From NCBI GenBank assembly GCA_947455215.1, contig CANGNA010000014.1, positions 1 to 64,000 of the forward strand: a stretch of DNA of 64,000 bases. Reading direction: 5' to 3'. The stretch is from Chitinophagaceae bacterium (GTDB lineage: Bacteria > Bacteroidota > Bacteroidia > Chitinophagales > Chitinophagaceae). This document shows positions 26,939 through 34,247 of the stretch, one piece after another. The first letter of the stretch is position 1. Every line of letters starts with the position of its first letter. The notes below the pieces were generated by a model. It saw only the letters and a program-made list of their open reading frames with translations. It had not been told where the DNA came from and did no database searches. The translations under genes and the position numbers were made by a program.

Positions 26939-27922
26939 TTATTTATTTAGCCAAAGGCAAAAAGCCAGGAATAATAGAGAGAAATAAAAGATAAAGTTAC
27001 TAAACCGTTTGCTTTTTTCAAGAGCCAGCGCATGCGTCACTATAATGCTCACCGCCGGCAGGGTGATCATCCAGGCACTTGCCACCTTGTTGTCGGTGAA
27101 CACACCCACGACAATAGATATAATAAGGTAGAACGACAGTGCTATCCAGTCGCGCCGCACATATATATTACTCATCTGCACATTTTTGCGCATGGCCACT
27201 ATACCGCTCGTCATCAATACAAAAAGCCCCGACATGGTCACAATAAACGGCCCTATACCCTTTTTTACCGGCGACATGGAGAACCCTATATGGGGCCAGT
27301 ACCGGAACAGGTAGAGCTTGTTGACCAGGAATAATACAGACACCACAAAATAAACAGGCGTAGTGTACCCCAGCAGCGCTACCGACCACTCGCCCAGGCT
27401 AAAGGAGCGGAACAGCACCATGCCCACCAACAGCAACAGCAAAAACGCCAGCGATGTGAACTGGAACATGGCAGCCATCGAAAAAAGGAACGCCGCATTA
27501 TATATATGCTTGCGTGGCTGCGATGTTTGCGAAAAGCTGAACATGATATCCGTAGCCCCCATCAGCAGCCAGTTGAGTATCAGTGTCTCGCTGAAAAAGC
27601 TGAACCTCGGGTACATAGAGGTAAGCAGCAGATAGGTAAATGCAGTAAGATAACTGTTGCGTGGGAACAATTTATGCCGCAGCGCTATACTGTTCAGGTA
27701 CAGCGACTGCACGAATATCATGATGACGGCCAGCAGTGTATAGGCAAAAGCTGCCCTGCCAAACACAGTGCTCAGGCCACGCAGTACATAGTTGTACATG
27801 AAGTGCCCGTGCAGCATTACCGGCAATTGAGGATGCAGCAGCACCTGTATTTTGGCCACAAAGGCGAAAATGAACAGGAATATGACCGCAAAAGGACTAT
27901 TATTTCTAAGTATGCTGAGCAC
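26939..27922 (-). CDS. DUF6427 family integral membrane protein
   Basis: A 327-residue inner-membrane protein with about nine hydrophobic segments and almost no long soluble part. It begins LSILRNNSPFAVIFLFIFAFVAKIQVLL, has the polar RDWIALSFYLIISIVVG segment late, and ends in FLAFCLWLN. This layout, and its place beside purQ, fits the DUF6427 membrane proteins of Bacteroidota, of unknown function. The start is GTG at 27922; no in-frame ATG precedes it in the leader. Confidence 0.75.
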   Translation of the reverse strand: MLSILRNNSPFAVIFLFIFAFVAKIQVLLHPQLPVMLHGHFMYNYVLRGLSTVFGRAAFAYTLLAVIMIFVQSLYLNSIALRHKLFPRNSYLTAFTYLLLTSMYPRFSFFSETLILNWLLMGATDIMFSFSQTSQPRKHIYNAAFLFSMAAMFQFTSLAFLLLLLVGMVLFRSFSLGEWSVALLGYTTPVYFVVSVLFLVNKLYLFRYWPHIGFSMSPVKKGIGPFIVTMSGLFVLMTSGIVAMRKNVQMSNIYVRRDWIALSFYLIISIVVGVFTDNKVASAWMITLPAVSIIVTHALALEKSKRFSNFIFYFSLLFLAFCLWLNK

Positions 27923-27967
27923 TTACAGTAATATATGTGTGGCAAAAGTTACCCGGCTGCAAGTTAA

Positions 27968-27975
27968 CAAAGTTA
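27968..27975 (-). promoter_or_regulatory. -7 box TAACTTTG for the DUF6427 - purQ operon
   Basis: Minus-strand TAnnTTTG match 45 bp before the GTG start; predicted leader about 40 nt. Confidence 0.45.
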
Positions 27976-27986
27976 TTTTTAGTACA

Positions 27987-28128
27987 GAGTCAAAAGTCAT
28001 AAGTTGTAAGTAGAAAGTCCTGCTGTACAATGCAAAAGAAAGTCCTAAGTCCTACTGGGCAATGCAAATAACTTTGCTATAATTTAGATGTCTAAAATTT
28101 TACGACCTACGACCTACGACTTACGACT
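27987..28128 (-). repeat. Heptad repeat region (AAGTNNN and TACGACY units)
   Basis: Three blocks with a 7-bp period lie between the DUF6427 promoter and the next gene's stop codon. 27987-28021 has five heptads of the form RAGTNNN. 28040-28053 has AAGTCCT twice, within a diverged direct repeat of about 24 bp (28015-28038 and 28047-28070). 28101-28128 has TACGACC twice and TACGACT twice and touches the stop codon of the 483-residue gene (28128-28130). Confidence 0.85.
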
Positions 28129-29579
28129 TAAAATGCCACTTTAGCAAAACATATTTGCTTTTTCGACAAACATGGCACGATCAGCACGCGAGACGATACC
28201 TGGCGACCGGCCCTCGGCAACCAGTCGGGCGAATTATTGCCCGTAGGGGTAAAACTACTGATCTCTGTTTTGCCCGTAGGGTCTATTGTAGCCAGCTGTA
28301 TCCTGGAACGCGTAGCATTGAAGTCGTTGAATAAGAACGCTAAAGAGCCCCCTGAGTTAAGTATTGCATAAGATCCGAAAGCACCATTATCCTCCTGCGA
28401 ATATTGCTCTTTCGACACAAACGACTTCCACTCCCTTACCCCGTCCTTATTATAAGAAAGGGCCATGATATCATTGTAGTGGTATTCTTTGACCAAAGAC
28501 GTATTATATGGAGTATAAAACGCTGAATAATAACCAACTGTAGGCATATAGTTCGTGCGTGTGGTGATATAGGTATCCTCCGCTACCAGCACAAATCCGC
28601 CATCATTTTTTACGATCAGCTGCCTCGGCAAATAGTTATCAAACGGGTTGCGCTTCTCTTTTTCAGATGCCCTATTGATCAGTTCCTCATCAAAAGGAAT
28701 GAATTTGAAATTGTCAAAACTATCGCTCACCGGGTTCATGGCCGCAAAGATCACACCGTCATAGTGGCCATTTTTGCTATTGGTATAAAAGCCCCCAAAG
28801 TATACTCTGCGGTTCACATTATCTATTTTCATATAGCCGCTGGTAGCATATTTACCATCCAGGTTCATGTGGCTACAGGTAAATTTCGTGCTGCCTTCGG
28901 GCAGCGACAGTATCATGTAGTCATCGGCGTAGTTCTCGGCACCGGTGGTTGTATAGGCCGTAACATAAACGGTGCCGTCATTGGCTATGCTCACCTCGCC
29001 CTTGGTCAGCATGCTCTTACTGGGGTAGTTAACTTTAGCCTTCCGCACAACTTTCAGGCTGTCGTCCAGCCATTTGCAATCCATCTCTACTCCATTGGCC
29101 CTTTCATCAAGCGTATAAATAAGTATCTTCTTCTTATCTTCCGATACTGACGCATAATAGTAGGTCTTCATAGCACCAAAAATGCTGGTTTTGATATGGC
29201 CCAGCTCTATTGGCTTGCCCTTTAGCAGGCCCCTTTGGTCCAGCAAAGCGGCGTATTGCACCACCTTATTACTCTCCAACGCCTGGTACAAGAGCACCAT
29301 ACGATCGGGGTAAGCTATAAATTTAGTAGCATATATCTTGGTAGGAAAGAAATCAAGCACCACGGTCGCTGCCTTGTTCATAGAGTCGTCGTAGGCATCC
29401 AGCAGCGCGCCATCTGTAGTATTGCGGTAGGTAAACAATTTACCACCGCACATACCCACCACATCGTATTCGCCATTGCGAAAATCAAACTTATCGAACG
29501 GGGAATAGAGAACATCCTGCGCAAAGCCTACATTACAGGCTGCCAGCAGAAGAACAAGGGCTAGTTTCAATTTACTCAT
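28128..29579 (-). CDS. Secreted protein of unknown function, beta-propeller-like
   Basis: I do not recognise the family. The 483-residue protein has a clear signal peptide (LALVLLLAACNVGFAQ; cleavage after AQ, or lipidation at the Cys of LLAACN is possible). The rest is rich in repeated strand-turn segments such as GKLFTYRNTTDGALLDAYD, DRMVLLYQALESNK, GTVYVTAYTTTG and RRVYFGGFYTNSKNG, resembling blades of a beta-propeller. The gene is monocistronic, with a -7 box 4 nt before its ATG and a heptad array over its stop codon. Confidence 0.7.
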   Translation of the reverse strand: MSKLKLALVLLLAACNVGFAQDVLYSPFDKFDFRNGEYDVVGMCGGKLFTYRNTTDGALLDAYDDSMNKAATVVLDFFPTKIYATKFIAYPDRMVLLYQALESNKVVQYAALLDQRGLLKGKPIELGHIKTSIFGAMKTYYYASVSEDKKKILIYTLDERANGVEMDCKWLDDSLKVVRKAKVNYPSKSMLTKGEVSIANDGTVYVTAYTTTGAENYADDYMILSLPEGSTKFTCSHMNLDGKYATSGYMKIDNVNRRVYFGGFYTNSKNGHYDGVIFAAMNPVSDSFDNFKFIPFDEELINRASEKEKRNPFDNYLPRQLIVKNDGGFVLVAEDTYITTRTNYMPTVGYYSAFYTPYNTSLVKEYHYNDIMALSYNKDGVREWKSFVSKEQYSQEDNGAFGSYAILNSGGSLAFLFNDFNATRSRIQLATIDPTGKTEISSFTPTGNNSPDWLPRAGRQVSSRVLIVPCLSKKQICFAKVAF

Positions 29580-29583
29580 ACAA

Positions 29584-29591
29584 CAAAGTTA
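29584..29591 (-). promoter_or_regulatory. -7 box TAACTTTG, 4 nt from the ATG of the 483-aa gene
   Basis: Minus-strand TAnnTTTG match; the same 4-nt distance as at surE, predicting a nearly leaderless mRNA. Confidence 0.5.
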
Positions 29592-29679
29592 AAAACGTGT
29601 ATCCAATTAAAATGTGAATATTACAGTTATCCTGCAACCGCTTTTTTATTACCTTAGGACTACAAAATCAGTACAACAA

Positions 29680-29997
29680 ATGAAAAAACTAACATTGATA
29701 ATATCCGCTTGCCTGCTTGCAGGGATGGTAAATGCACAGCAACTAAAATCTGATGGATCTATCGTAGACAGCCACAATACCACCATAGGCTACTTTAAAG
29801 GCGACGGCACTGTAGAGGACAGCCACCACAGCACCATTGGCTATGTAAAAAAAGATGGAACTATTGAAGATAGCCACCATAGCACCATCGGCTACCTGAA
29901 GAGCGACGGCACTATGGAAAACAGCCACCACAGCACATTAAAAAAGGCCGGCAGCAACCGCATGGAAGATGTGTTGAAGCAGTTTTTCTTTAAATGA
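29680..29997 (+). CDS. Secreted 17-residue repeat protein (beta-flower-like)
   Basis: A 105-residue protein with a signal peptide (LTLIISACLLAGMVNAQ) and four tandem 17-residue repeats at residues 24-40, 41-57, 58-74 and 75-91. The unit reads xDGTxEDSHHSTIGYxK; the first and last copies are diverged. A short helix-like tail (MEDVLKQFFFK) follows. The strand-turn repeats, each with Gly and Asp at fixed places, resemble the small beta-flower proteins annotated in Bacteroidota, where each repeat forms one petal. ATG 29680 is chosen since it gives the signal peptide directly; the frame is open to 29614. Function unknown. Confidence 0.82.
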   Translation: MKKLTLIISACLLAGMVNAQQLKSDGSIVDSHNTTIGYFKGDGTVEDSHHSTIGYVKKDGTIEDSHHSTIGYLKSDGTMENSHHSTLKKAGSNRMEDVLKQFFFK

Positions 29998-30075
29998 TAC
30001 CCGCTATCATCGCAATCAGTGTTTGATTATAAAGGGCATATCTACTACCTTTAACCCCAACATTTTAAATAGAAA

Positions 30076-30588
30076 ATGAAGAAAAATACCTTTTTAATGG
30101 CACTCGTGGCCGCCCTCTCACTCCATACGCCTGTACAGGCCGCATTTGTCATAAAACAGCCGGTAGCAACTACGGCAACAGGTGGAGCAGCTACTACTAC
30201 GGTTTCAAATAACACCCTTGCACCACAGCAAGAAGCAAGTGATGCCGGGAGCAACAGCGACAAGAAACCTAAAAAACAGCATAAAAAAGGCGATGGACTC
30301 GCCTCCTTTATTGTTGGCCTTGCAGGCATTGGCTTTGGTATACTTACCCTGATGGTTTTGCCGGCATCTTTACTGGGGGCCGTTGGCCTGGGGCTGTTGA
30401 CCATGCTGGCAGGTATTGTAGCCATAGGACTTGCGTCCGACGATAAAAAGAGCCTGCTGCCGCAAAAAGGGTTTGCCGTTATGGGCACCATTTTGGGCAT
30501 TATTGAAGCTTTGCCGGCACTGGTGGTCATTTTCATCGGGGCTATTATATATTATCTCTGTGGTGGCAGAAGAAAATCGAAAAAGTAA
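30076..30588 (+). CDS. Small exported membrane protein, AAFVIK paralogue 1
   Basis: A 170-residue protein: signal peptide ending near PVQAAFVIK, a low-complexity Thr/Ala/Gln segment, a Lys-rich stretch (KKPKKQHKKG), then Gly/Ala/Leu-rich hydrophobic segments (FIVGLAGIGFGILTLMVL, LGLLTMLAGIVAIGLA, ALVVIFIGAIIYYL) and a basic tail. It shares the layout signal - AAFVI - polar spacer - membrane segments - basic tail with the next gene, so the two are probably diverged duplicates. Function is unknown. Confidence 0.75.
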   Translation: MKKNTFLMALVAALSLHTPVQAAFVIKQPVATTATGGAATTTVSNNTLAPQQEASDAGSNSDKKPKKQHKKGDGLASFIVGLAGIGFGILTLMVLPASLLGAVGLGLLTMLAGIVAIGLASDDKKSLLPQKGFAVMGTILGIIEALPALVVIFIGAIIYYLCGGRRKSKK

Positions 30589-30614
30589 ACAATATTTAAT
30601 AACATTATCCGTTG

Positions 30615-30639
30615 AATAGCAGCCGTATCGGCTGCTATT
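30615..30639 (+). terminator. Intrinsic terminator between the two small membrane protein genes
   Basis: AATAGCAGCCG pairs with CGGCTGCTATT around a 3-nt loop, followed by T residues to 30644, only 5 bp before the next ATG. Confidence 0.85.
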
Positions 30640-30648
30640 TTTTTAGGT

Positions 30649-31146
30649 ATGAAGTGGATACTGAACATCGTTGCCATCATTGTTTTGTTGTGTGCCACGC
30701 CCCACGCCAAAGCCGCATTTGTTATCACCAGGGCCTCCGTAGCCACCTGCGACACCCCTGCTGCACAAGCCGTTCCCGTTCATAACCGCCCAACTATCAT
30801 GCGCATGCACGGCGACAGAGATATCCATGGCGCAGCTACGGGTGCGCTTATTGCGGCACTGCTGGGTGTTGCCACGGCAGTAGGCTTTTTTATTATACTG
30901 CCGGTTGCTGTGGGCGGAGCAATAGCATTGGCGCTGGCTACAATATTACTGGGCGCAGCCTCGCTGCTGCTGGTAGATATCGACGACCAGGGAAAGAAAC
31001 CGCACGTTTTCGCCAAAGCCACATCGCTCATATTGGCCCTGCTGGAATTAATGCCCGTGTTGCTTCCGGCCAGCATCATTTTCCTGGTATACGACCTCTT
31101 CAGGCTGCATAAAAAACGGAAGCCGCACCTTTTCCGCAGTAAATAA
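30649..31146 (+). CDS. Small exported membrane protein, AAFVIT paralogue 2
   Basis: A 165-residue protein with signal peptide (IVAIIVLLCATPHAKA) followed by AFVITRASVAT, a short polar spacer, and hydrophobic segments ATGALIAALLGVATAVGFFIILPVAVGGAIALALATILLGAASLLLV and LLELMPVLLPASIIFLVYDLF (shown only to indicate two long membrane regions), then a basic tail. It parallels the preceding gene in order of parts but shares little sequence beyond the AFVI region. The terminator between them and the ATG only 5 bp after it imply an independent or read-through transcript. Function unknown. Confidence 0.72.
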   Translation: MKWILNIVAIIVLLCATPHAKAAFVITRASVATCDTPAAQAVPVHNRPTIMRMHGDRDIHGAATGALIAALLGVATAVGFFIILPVAVGGAIALALATILLGAASLLLVDIDDQGKKPHVFAKATSLILALLELMPVLLPASIIFLVYDLFRLHKKRKPHLFRSK

Positions 31147-31170
31147 CATTTTCTTACACCCATTTTCAGC

Positions 31171-31178
31171 TATCTTTG
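31171..31178 (+). promoter_or_regulatory. -7 box TATCTTTG for the DUF58 gene
   Basis: TAnnTTTG match. It puts transcription start near 31184, downstream of the possible GTG start at 31183, so the ATG at 31213 is the likelier start. Confidence 0.5.
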
Positions 31179-31212
31179 AAAGGTGCCGGCCACGCCTGCA
31201 TCCATCGTTAAA

Positions 31213-32115
31213 ATGACTTTAGAGCATCCCCTTATAGATAACCTGGAACTTATTGCCCGCCAGGTGGTGGAAGGTTTTATCATAGGCCTGCACAAAAGCC
31301 CCTTCCATGGCTTTTCGGTAGAGTTTGCAGAGCACAGGCTGTATAACCAGGGCGATCCGCTGCGTTATATCGATTGGCGCGTATTTGGCCGTACCGACAA
31401 ATTATTCATCAAGCGATTTGAAGAAGAGACCAACCTGCGCTGTTGCCTGGTGCTCGATACTTCTTCGTCTATGCAGTTCCCGCAGGATGAAAAGAAGCTG
31501 AGCAAACTGCAGTTCAGCTGTGTGGCAGCCGCCAGCCTCATCCAGCTGCTTAAGCGCCAGTTGGATGCCGCAGCACTGGCCAAATTTGATGCAGAGGTGA
31601 ACTATTTCTCCCAATGCCGCAGTGCCCACAGCCATTACCGTCAGCTGACCATGGAGCTACAGAACACCCTTAGCTATACATCGCCCGATAAAAAGACCAA
31701 TGCAGCAGCAGCCCTGCACCTGGTAGCCGAGCAAATGCACCGCCGGTCGCTGGTAGTGGTGTTCAGCGATATGATAGACGATACCGATAATGTAGATGAA
31801 CTATTTTCTGCCATGCAGCACCTACGCTATAATAAACACGAGGTGATCTTATTCCATATAATGGACGGTGCTCAGGAAATGGACTTCGAATTTGAGAACA
31901 GGCCCTACGAATTTGTGGATATGGAAAGCGGCGACCGCATAAAACTGCAACCCCAGCAGATAAAGGAGCAGTACGTAAACCGCATGAAAGATTTCCAGCA
32001 AATGATAGAGAATAAGTGCCACCAATATAAGATAGACAGGGTGAAGGTAGACCTCTCCCAGCCTGTGGATGAAGTGTTACATGCTTTTTTAGTAAAGCGA
32101 AATAAAATGATGTAG
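31213..32115 (+). CDS. DUF58 domain protein (VWA-like)
   Basis: A 300-residue cytoplasmic protein with the DUF58 signature FAEHRLYNQGDPLRYIDWRVFGRTDKLFIKRFEEE (positions about 38-72) followed by a von Willebrand A-like domain whose metal site motif is LVLDTSSSM. VVFSDMIDD later in the sequence fits the domain's second acidic loop. DUF58 proteins often partner with MoxR-type AAA ATPases in stress or envelope complexes; no MoxR gene is here. GTG at 31183 is possible but lies at the promoter. Confidence 0.9.
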   Translation: MTLEHPLIDNLELIARQVVEGFIIGLHKSPFHGFSVEFAEHRLYNQGDPLRYIDWRVFGRTDKLFIKRFEEETNLRCCLVLDTSSSMQFPQDEKKLSKLQFSCVAAASLIQLLKRQLDAAALAKFDAEVNYFSQCRSAHSHYRQLTMELQNTLSYTSPDKKTNAAAALHLVAEQMHRRSLVVVFSDMIDDTDNVDELFSAMQHLRYNKHEVILFHIMDGAQEMDFEFENRPYEFVDMESGDRIKLQPQQIKEQYVNRMKDFQQMIENKCHQYKIDRVKVDLSQPVDEVLHAFLVKRNKMM

Positions 32116-32131
32116 ATTTAATTTTTTTACC

Positions 32132-32139
32132 TACCTTTG
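32132..32139 (+). promoter_or_regulatory. -7 box TACCTTTG for DUF177 - rpmF - plsX
   Basis: TAnnTTTG match 103 bp before the DUF177 ATG. The leader of about 97 nt holds a CTTTCG/CGAAAG-like stretch but no hairpin I can support as a regulator. Confidence 0.5.
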
Positions 32140-32242
32140 CAACCCTTTTGGGTGTAAAGTGGACATAGTGTGCTCTGTACAGAACGTATACGCTCACAAA
32201 AAAACGAAAGCTCTTTAAGGATTTTAACCGTAAGGTAAGGGT

Positions 32243-32809
32243 ATGAAACACAACCGGGAATACGAGATAGCATGGCAGGGACTGAAGCCGGGTACTCATA
32301 CCTTAGAATACGATATTGATGATCGTTTTATGCAGGAAAGAGGGTGTAGCGATGAGTTCACCAGCTGGAGTGCTAAAGTAAAACTGGTCTTTGACAAACA
32401 TGAGGGTTTCTTCATGCTGCATTTTGATATAGGGGGCAATGTTACCGTTCCCTGCGACAGGTGCGGCGATGACTTTAAGCTGGACCTGTGGGATGAATTC
32501 AATCTCATCATCAAGCTAACAAGCGAAGAAACAGATGACACCGAGGACGAGGATGATGTAGTATTCATTCCGCGCAGCGAAACGGTCATCGACCTCAGCA
32601 CCTGGATATACGAGTATGTGATGCTGAGCGTACCTTTGCAGCACATACACCCCGATAAAGCCGATGGCGAGCCGGGATGCAATCCACAGGCGCTTCACCT
32701 GCTCGATGAATTAAGAGAGCACGAAGAACCTAAAGCCAATCCGTTGTGGAAAGGGCTGGAAGGCATCAAGATCCAGGAGGAAACGAAGACCAAAAAAACA
32801 AAGAAGTAA
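32243..32809 (+). CDS. yceD: DUF177 (YceD) family protein
   Basis: A 188-residue protein whose position directly before rpmF and plsX is the standard one for YceD, a protein linked to 23S rRNA maturation. The family core is seen in KVKLVFDKHEGFFMLHFDIGG, VTVPCDRCGDDFKLDLWDEFNLII (one CxxC pair), and an acidic region DDTEDEDDVVFI followed by VIDLSTWIYEYVMLSVPLQHIH. The C-terminal second Cys pair of many homologues is reduced to one Cys in DGEPGCNPQ. The tail is Lys-rich. It starts the three-gene operon. Confidence 0.9.
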   Translation: MKHNREYEIAWQGLKPGTHTLEYDIDDRFMQERGCSDEFTSWSAKVKLVFDKHEGFFMLHFDIGGNVTVPCDRCGDDFKLDLWDEFNLIIKLTSEETDDTEDEDDVVFIPRSETVIDLSTWIYEYVMLSVPLQHIHPDKADGEPGCNPQALHLLDELREHEEPKANPLWKGLEGIKIQEETKTKKTKK

Positions 32810-32858
32810 AGCCGTTTTTACGGAAACAATAGTAATAACAAGCAATAAATAAAGTAAA

Positions 32859-33083
32859 ATGCCAAATCCTAAAAGACGCCACTCCGCGCAAAGGGGTGCA
32901 AAACGCAGGACACATTACAAAGCTTTCGCTGAAACCTGGAGCATTGACGGTACAACAGGCGAAAGCCATCTGCGCCACCGCGCACATTGGGTAGAAGGAA
33001 AACTCTACTACAAGGGTAAATTAGTGATAGATAACGCTCCTGCTGCACCTGCTGCAACTACAGAGGGTGAAAATAACCAATAA
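32859..33083 (+). CDS. rpmF: 50S ribosomal protein L32
   Basis: A 74-residue L32 with the usual start [20 protein letters not shown] and the C-terminal HRAHW-x5-YYKGK motif. The four zinc-ribbon cysteines found in many L32 proteins are all absent (no Cys at all), so this is a zinc-independent type. The Ala/Pro-rich tail ([12 protein letters not shown]) is a lineage-specific extension. It lies between the DUF177 and plsX genes, 49 and 17 bp away, in the conserved ribosome/fatty-acid operon. Confidence 0.95.
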   Translation: MPNPKRRHSAQRGAKRRTHYKAFAETWSIDGTTGESHLRHRAHWVEGKLYYKGKLVIDNAPAAPAATTEGENNQ

Positions 33084-33100
33084 ACTATTATATTCGCCTG

Positions 33101-34084
33101 ATGAAGATAGGGTTGGATATCATGGGGGGCGATTATGCTCCCTCCGAGGCTATTAAAGGTGTCCGGCAGTTCCTCGAACAGTCGGCTGACCCAAGTGTGC
33201 ATATCGTATTGGTAGGCAATGCCGCAGAAGCAGCTCCGCTGCTGGCTGAGTTAGCACCTTTCCAGGAAAGGTATACGCTGGTAGATGCACCTGAGGTAAT
33301 TGGTATGCACGAGCATCCTACCAAAGCGCTGAAGGAGAAACCTAACTCAAGCATTGCTATGGGTTTCGGTATGCTGCTGAAGGGTAAGATAGACGTGTTC
33401 ATGAGTGCAGGCAATACCGGCGCTATGCTGGTAGGCTCTATGTACTCTGTAAAGGCTATCGATGGTATTCTGCGCCCTACTATAGCCTCTCCTATTCCGC
33501 GCCTCGATGGCAAGTTCAACCTCCTGCTCGATGTTGGTATCAATGCCGACTGTAAGCCGGAACACCTGGTGCAGTTCGCACAACTGGGCGCTTTGTACTC
33601 CAAACACGTTTTGGGCCACGAAGATCCGGCTGTAGCACTGCTGAACCTGGGCGAGGAAGAAGGTAAGGGCAATGTACTGGCCCAGACAACCTACCCTATG
33701 CTGAAGGAATGCCAGGGCATCCGCTTTGTAGGTAATGCTGAAGGTCGCGATGTGTTCACCAACAAAGCTGAAGTAATAGTATGCGAAGGCTTTGTAGGCA
33801 ACGTAATGCTGAAGATGGCAGAATCGCTGTACGATATACTGGCTATAGAAAAAGGCTTCAAGGATCCGTTCCTCGACGACTTTAACTTCCAGAAGTATGG
33901 TGGCACACCTATCATAGGCATCAACAGCCCGGTGATCATTGGCCATGGCATATCTAAAGCTGAAGCTTTCGTAAACATGATAAAGGTGGGTGAGAAAATG
34001 GTTAGTTCCAACATCACCGGCCTTATCCGCGAAACATTCAAGCAGCAGGCCGACGCCACTGCCGCTGAACCTGCAGGCAATTAA
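33101..34084 (+). CDS. plsX: Phosphate acyltransferase PlsX
   Basis: PlsX converts acyl-ACP to acyl-phosphate, the acyl donor for phospholipid synthesis by PlsY. The 327-residue protein begins MKIGLDIMGGDYAPSEAIKG as in the family, then has SSIAMGFGMLLKGKIDVFMSAGNTGAML, RPTIASPIPR, LLDVGINADCKPEHLVQFAQ, FVGNAEGRD and EGFVGNVMLKMAESL. It is a peripheral cytoplasmic enzyme. It closes the DUF177 - rpmF - plsX operon and is followed by a strong terminator. Confidence 0.96.
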   Translation: MKIGLDIMGGDYAPSEAIKGVRQFLEQSADPSVHIVLVGNAAEAAPLLAELAPFQERYTLVDAPEVIGMHEHPTKALKEKPNSSIAMGFGMLLKGKIDVFMSAGNTGAMLVGSMYSVKAIDGILRPTIASPIPRLDGKFNLLLDVGINADCKPEHLVQFAQLGALYSKHVLGHEDPAVALLNLGEEEGKGNVLAQTTYPMLKECQGIRFVGNAEGRDVFTNKAEVIVCEGFVGNVMLKMAESLYDILAIEKGFKDPFLDDFNFQKYGGTPIIGINSPVIIGHGISKAEAFVNMIKVGEKMVSSNITGLIRETFKQQADATAAEPAGN

Positions 34085-34104
34085 AATATTATACAATACT
34101 TATT

Positions 34105-34130
34105 AAGAGATAGCTGCACGGCTATCTCTT
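34105..34130 (+). terminator. Intrinsic terminator after plsX
   Basis: AAGAGATAGC pairs with GCTATCTCTT around a 6-nt loop, followed by a T run to 34134. Confidence 0.88.
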
Positions 34131-34153
34131 TTTTGTGCGCATAATCGCTGCAA

Positions 34154-34201
34154 GCTATTAAATAAAATAGCTTTTAACATAAATTTGATAGTATTACTAT
34201 C
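34154..34201 (+). promoter_or_regulatory. Two palindromes, candidate TetR operators of the exporter operon
   Basis: GCTATT-AAATAA-AATAGC (34154-34171) and GATAGTA-T-TACTATC (34187-34201) are perfect inverted repeats just upstream of the -7 box of the ABC-HlyD-TolC operon. The 9-mer AAGCTATTA at 34152-34160 recurs at 39334-39342 in front of the TetR gene that closes the locus. Binding by that regulator is inferred. Confidence 0.5.
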
Positions 34202-34221
34202 ATTTTAAAGCCAGCGTGGTT

Positions 34222-34229
34222 TACATTTG
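34222..34229 (+). promoter_or_regulatory. -7 box TACATTTG of the exporter operon
   Basis: TAnnTTTG match 18 bp before the ATG at 34248. It overlaps an upstream in-frame TTG (34227), ruling that codon out as start. Confidence 0.5.
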
Positions 34230-34247
34230 CCTGTAAAGCAACCACAT

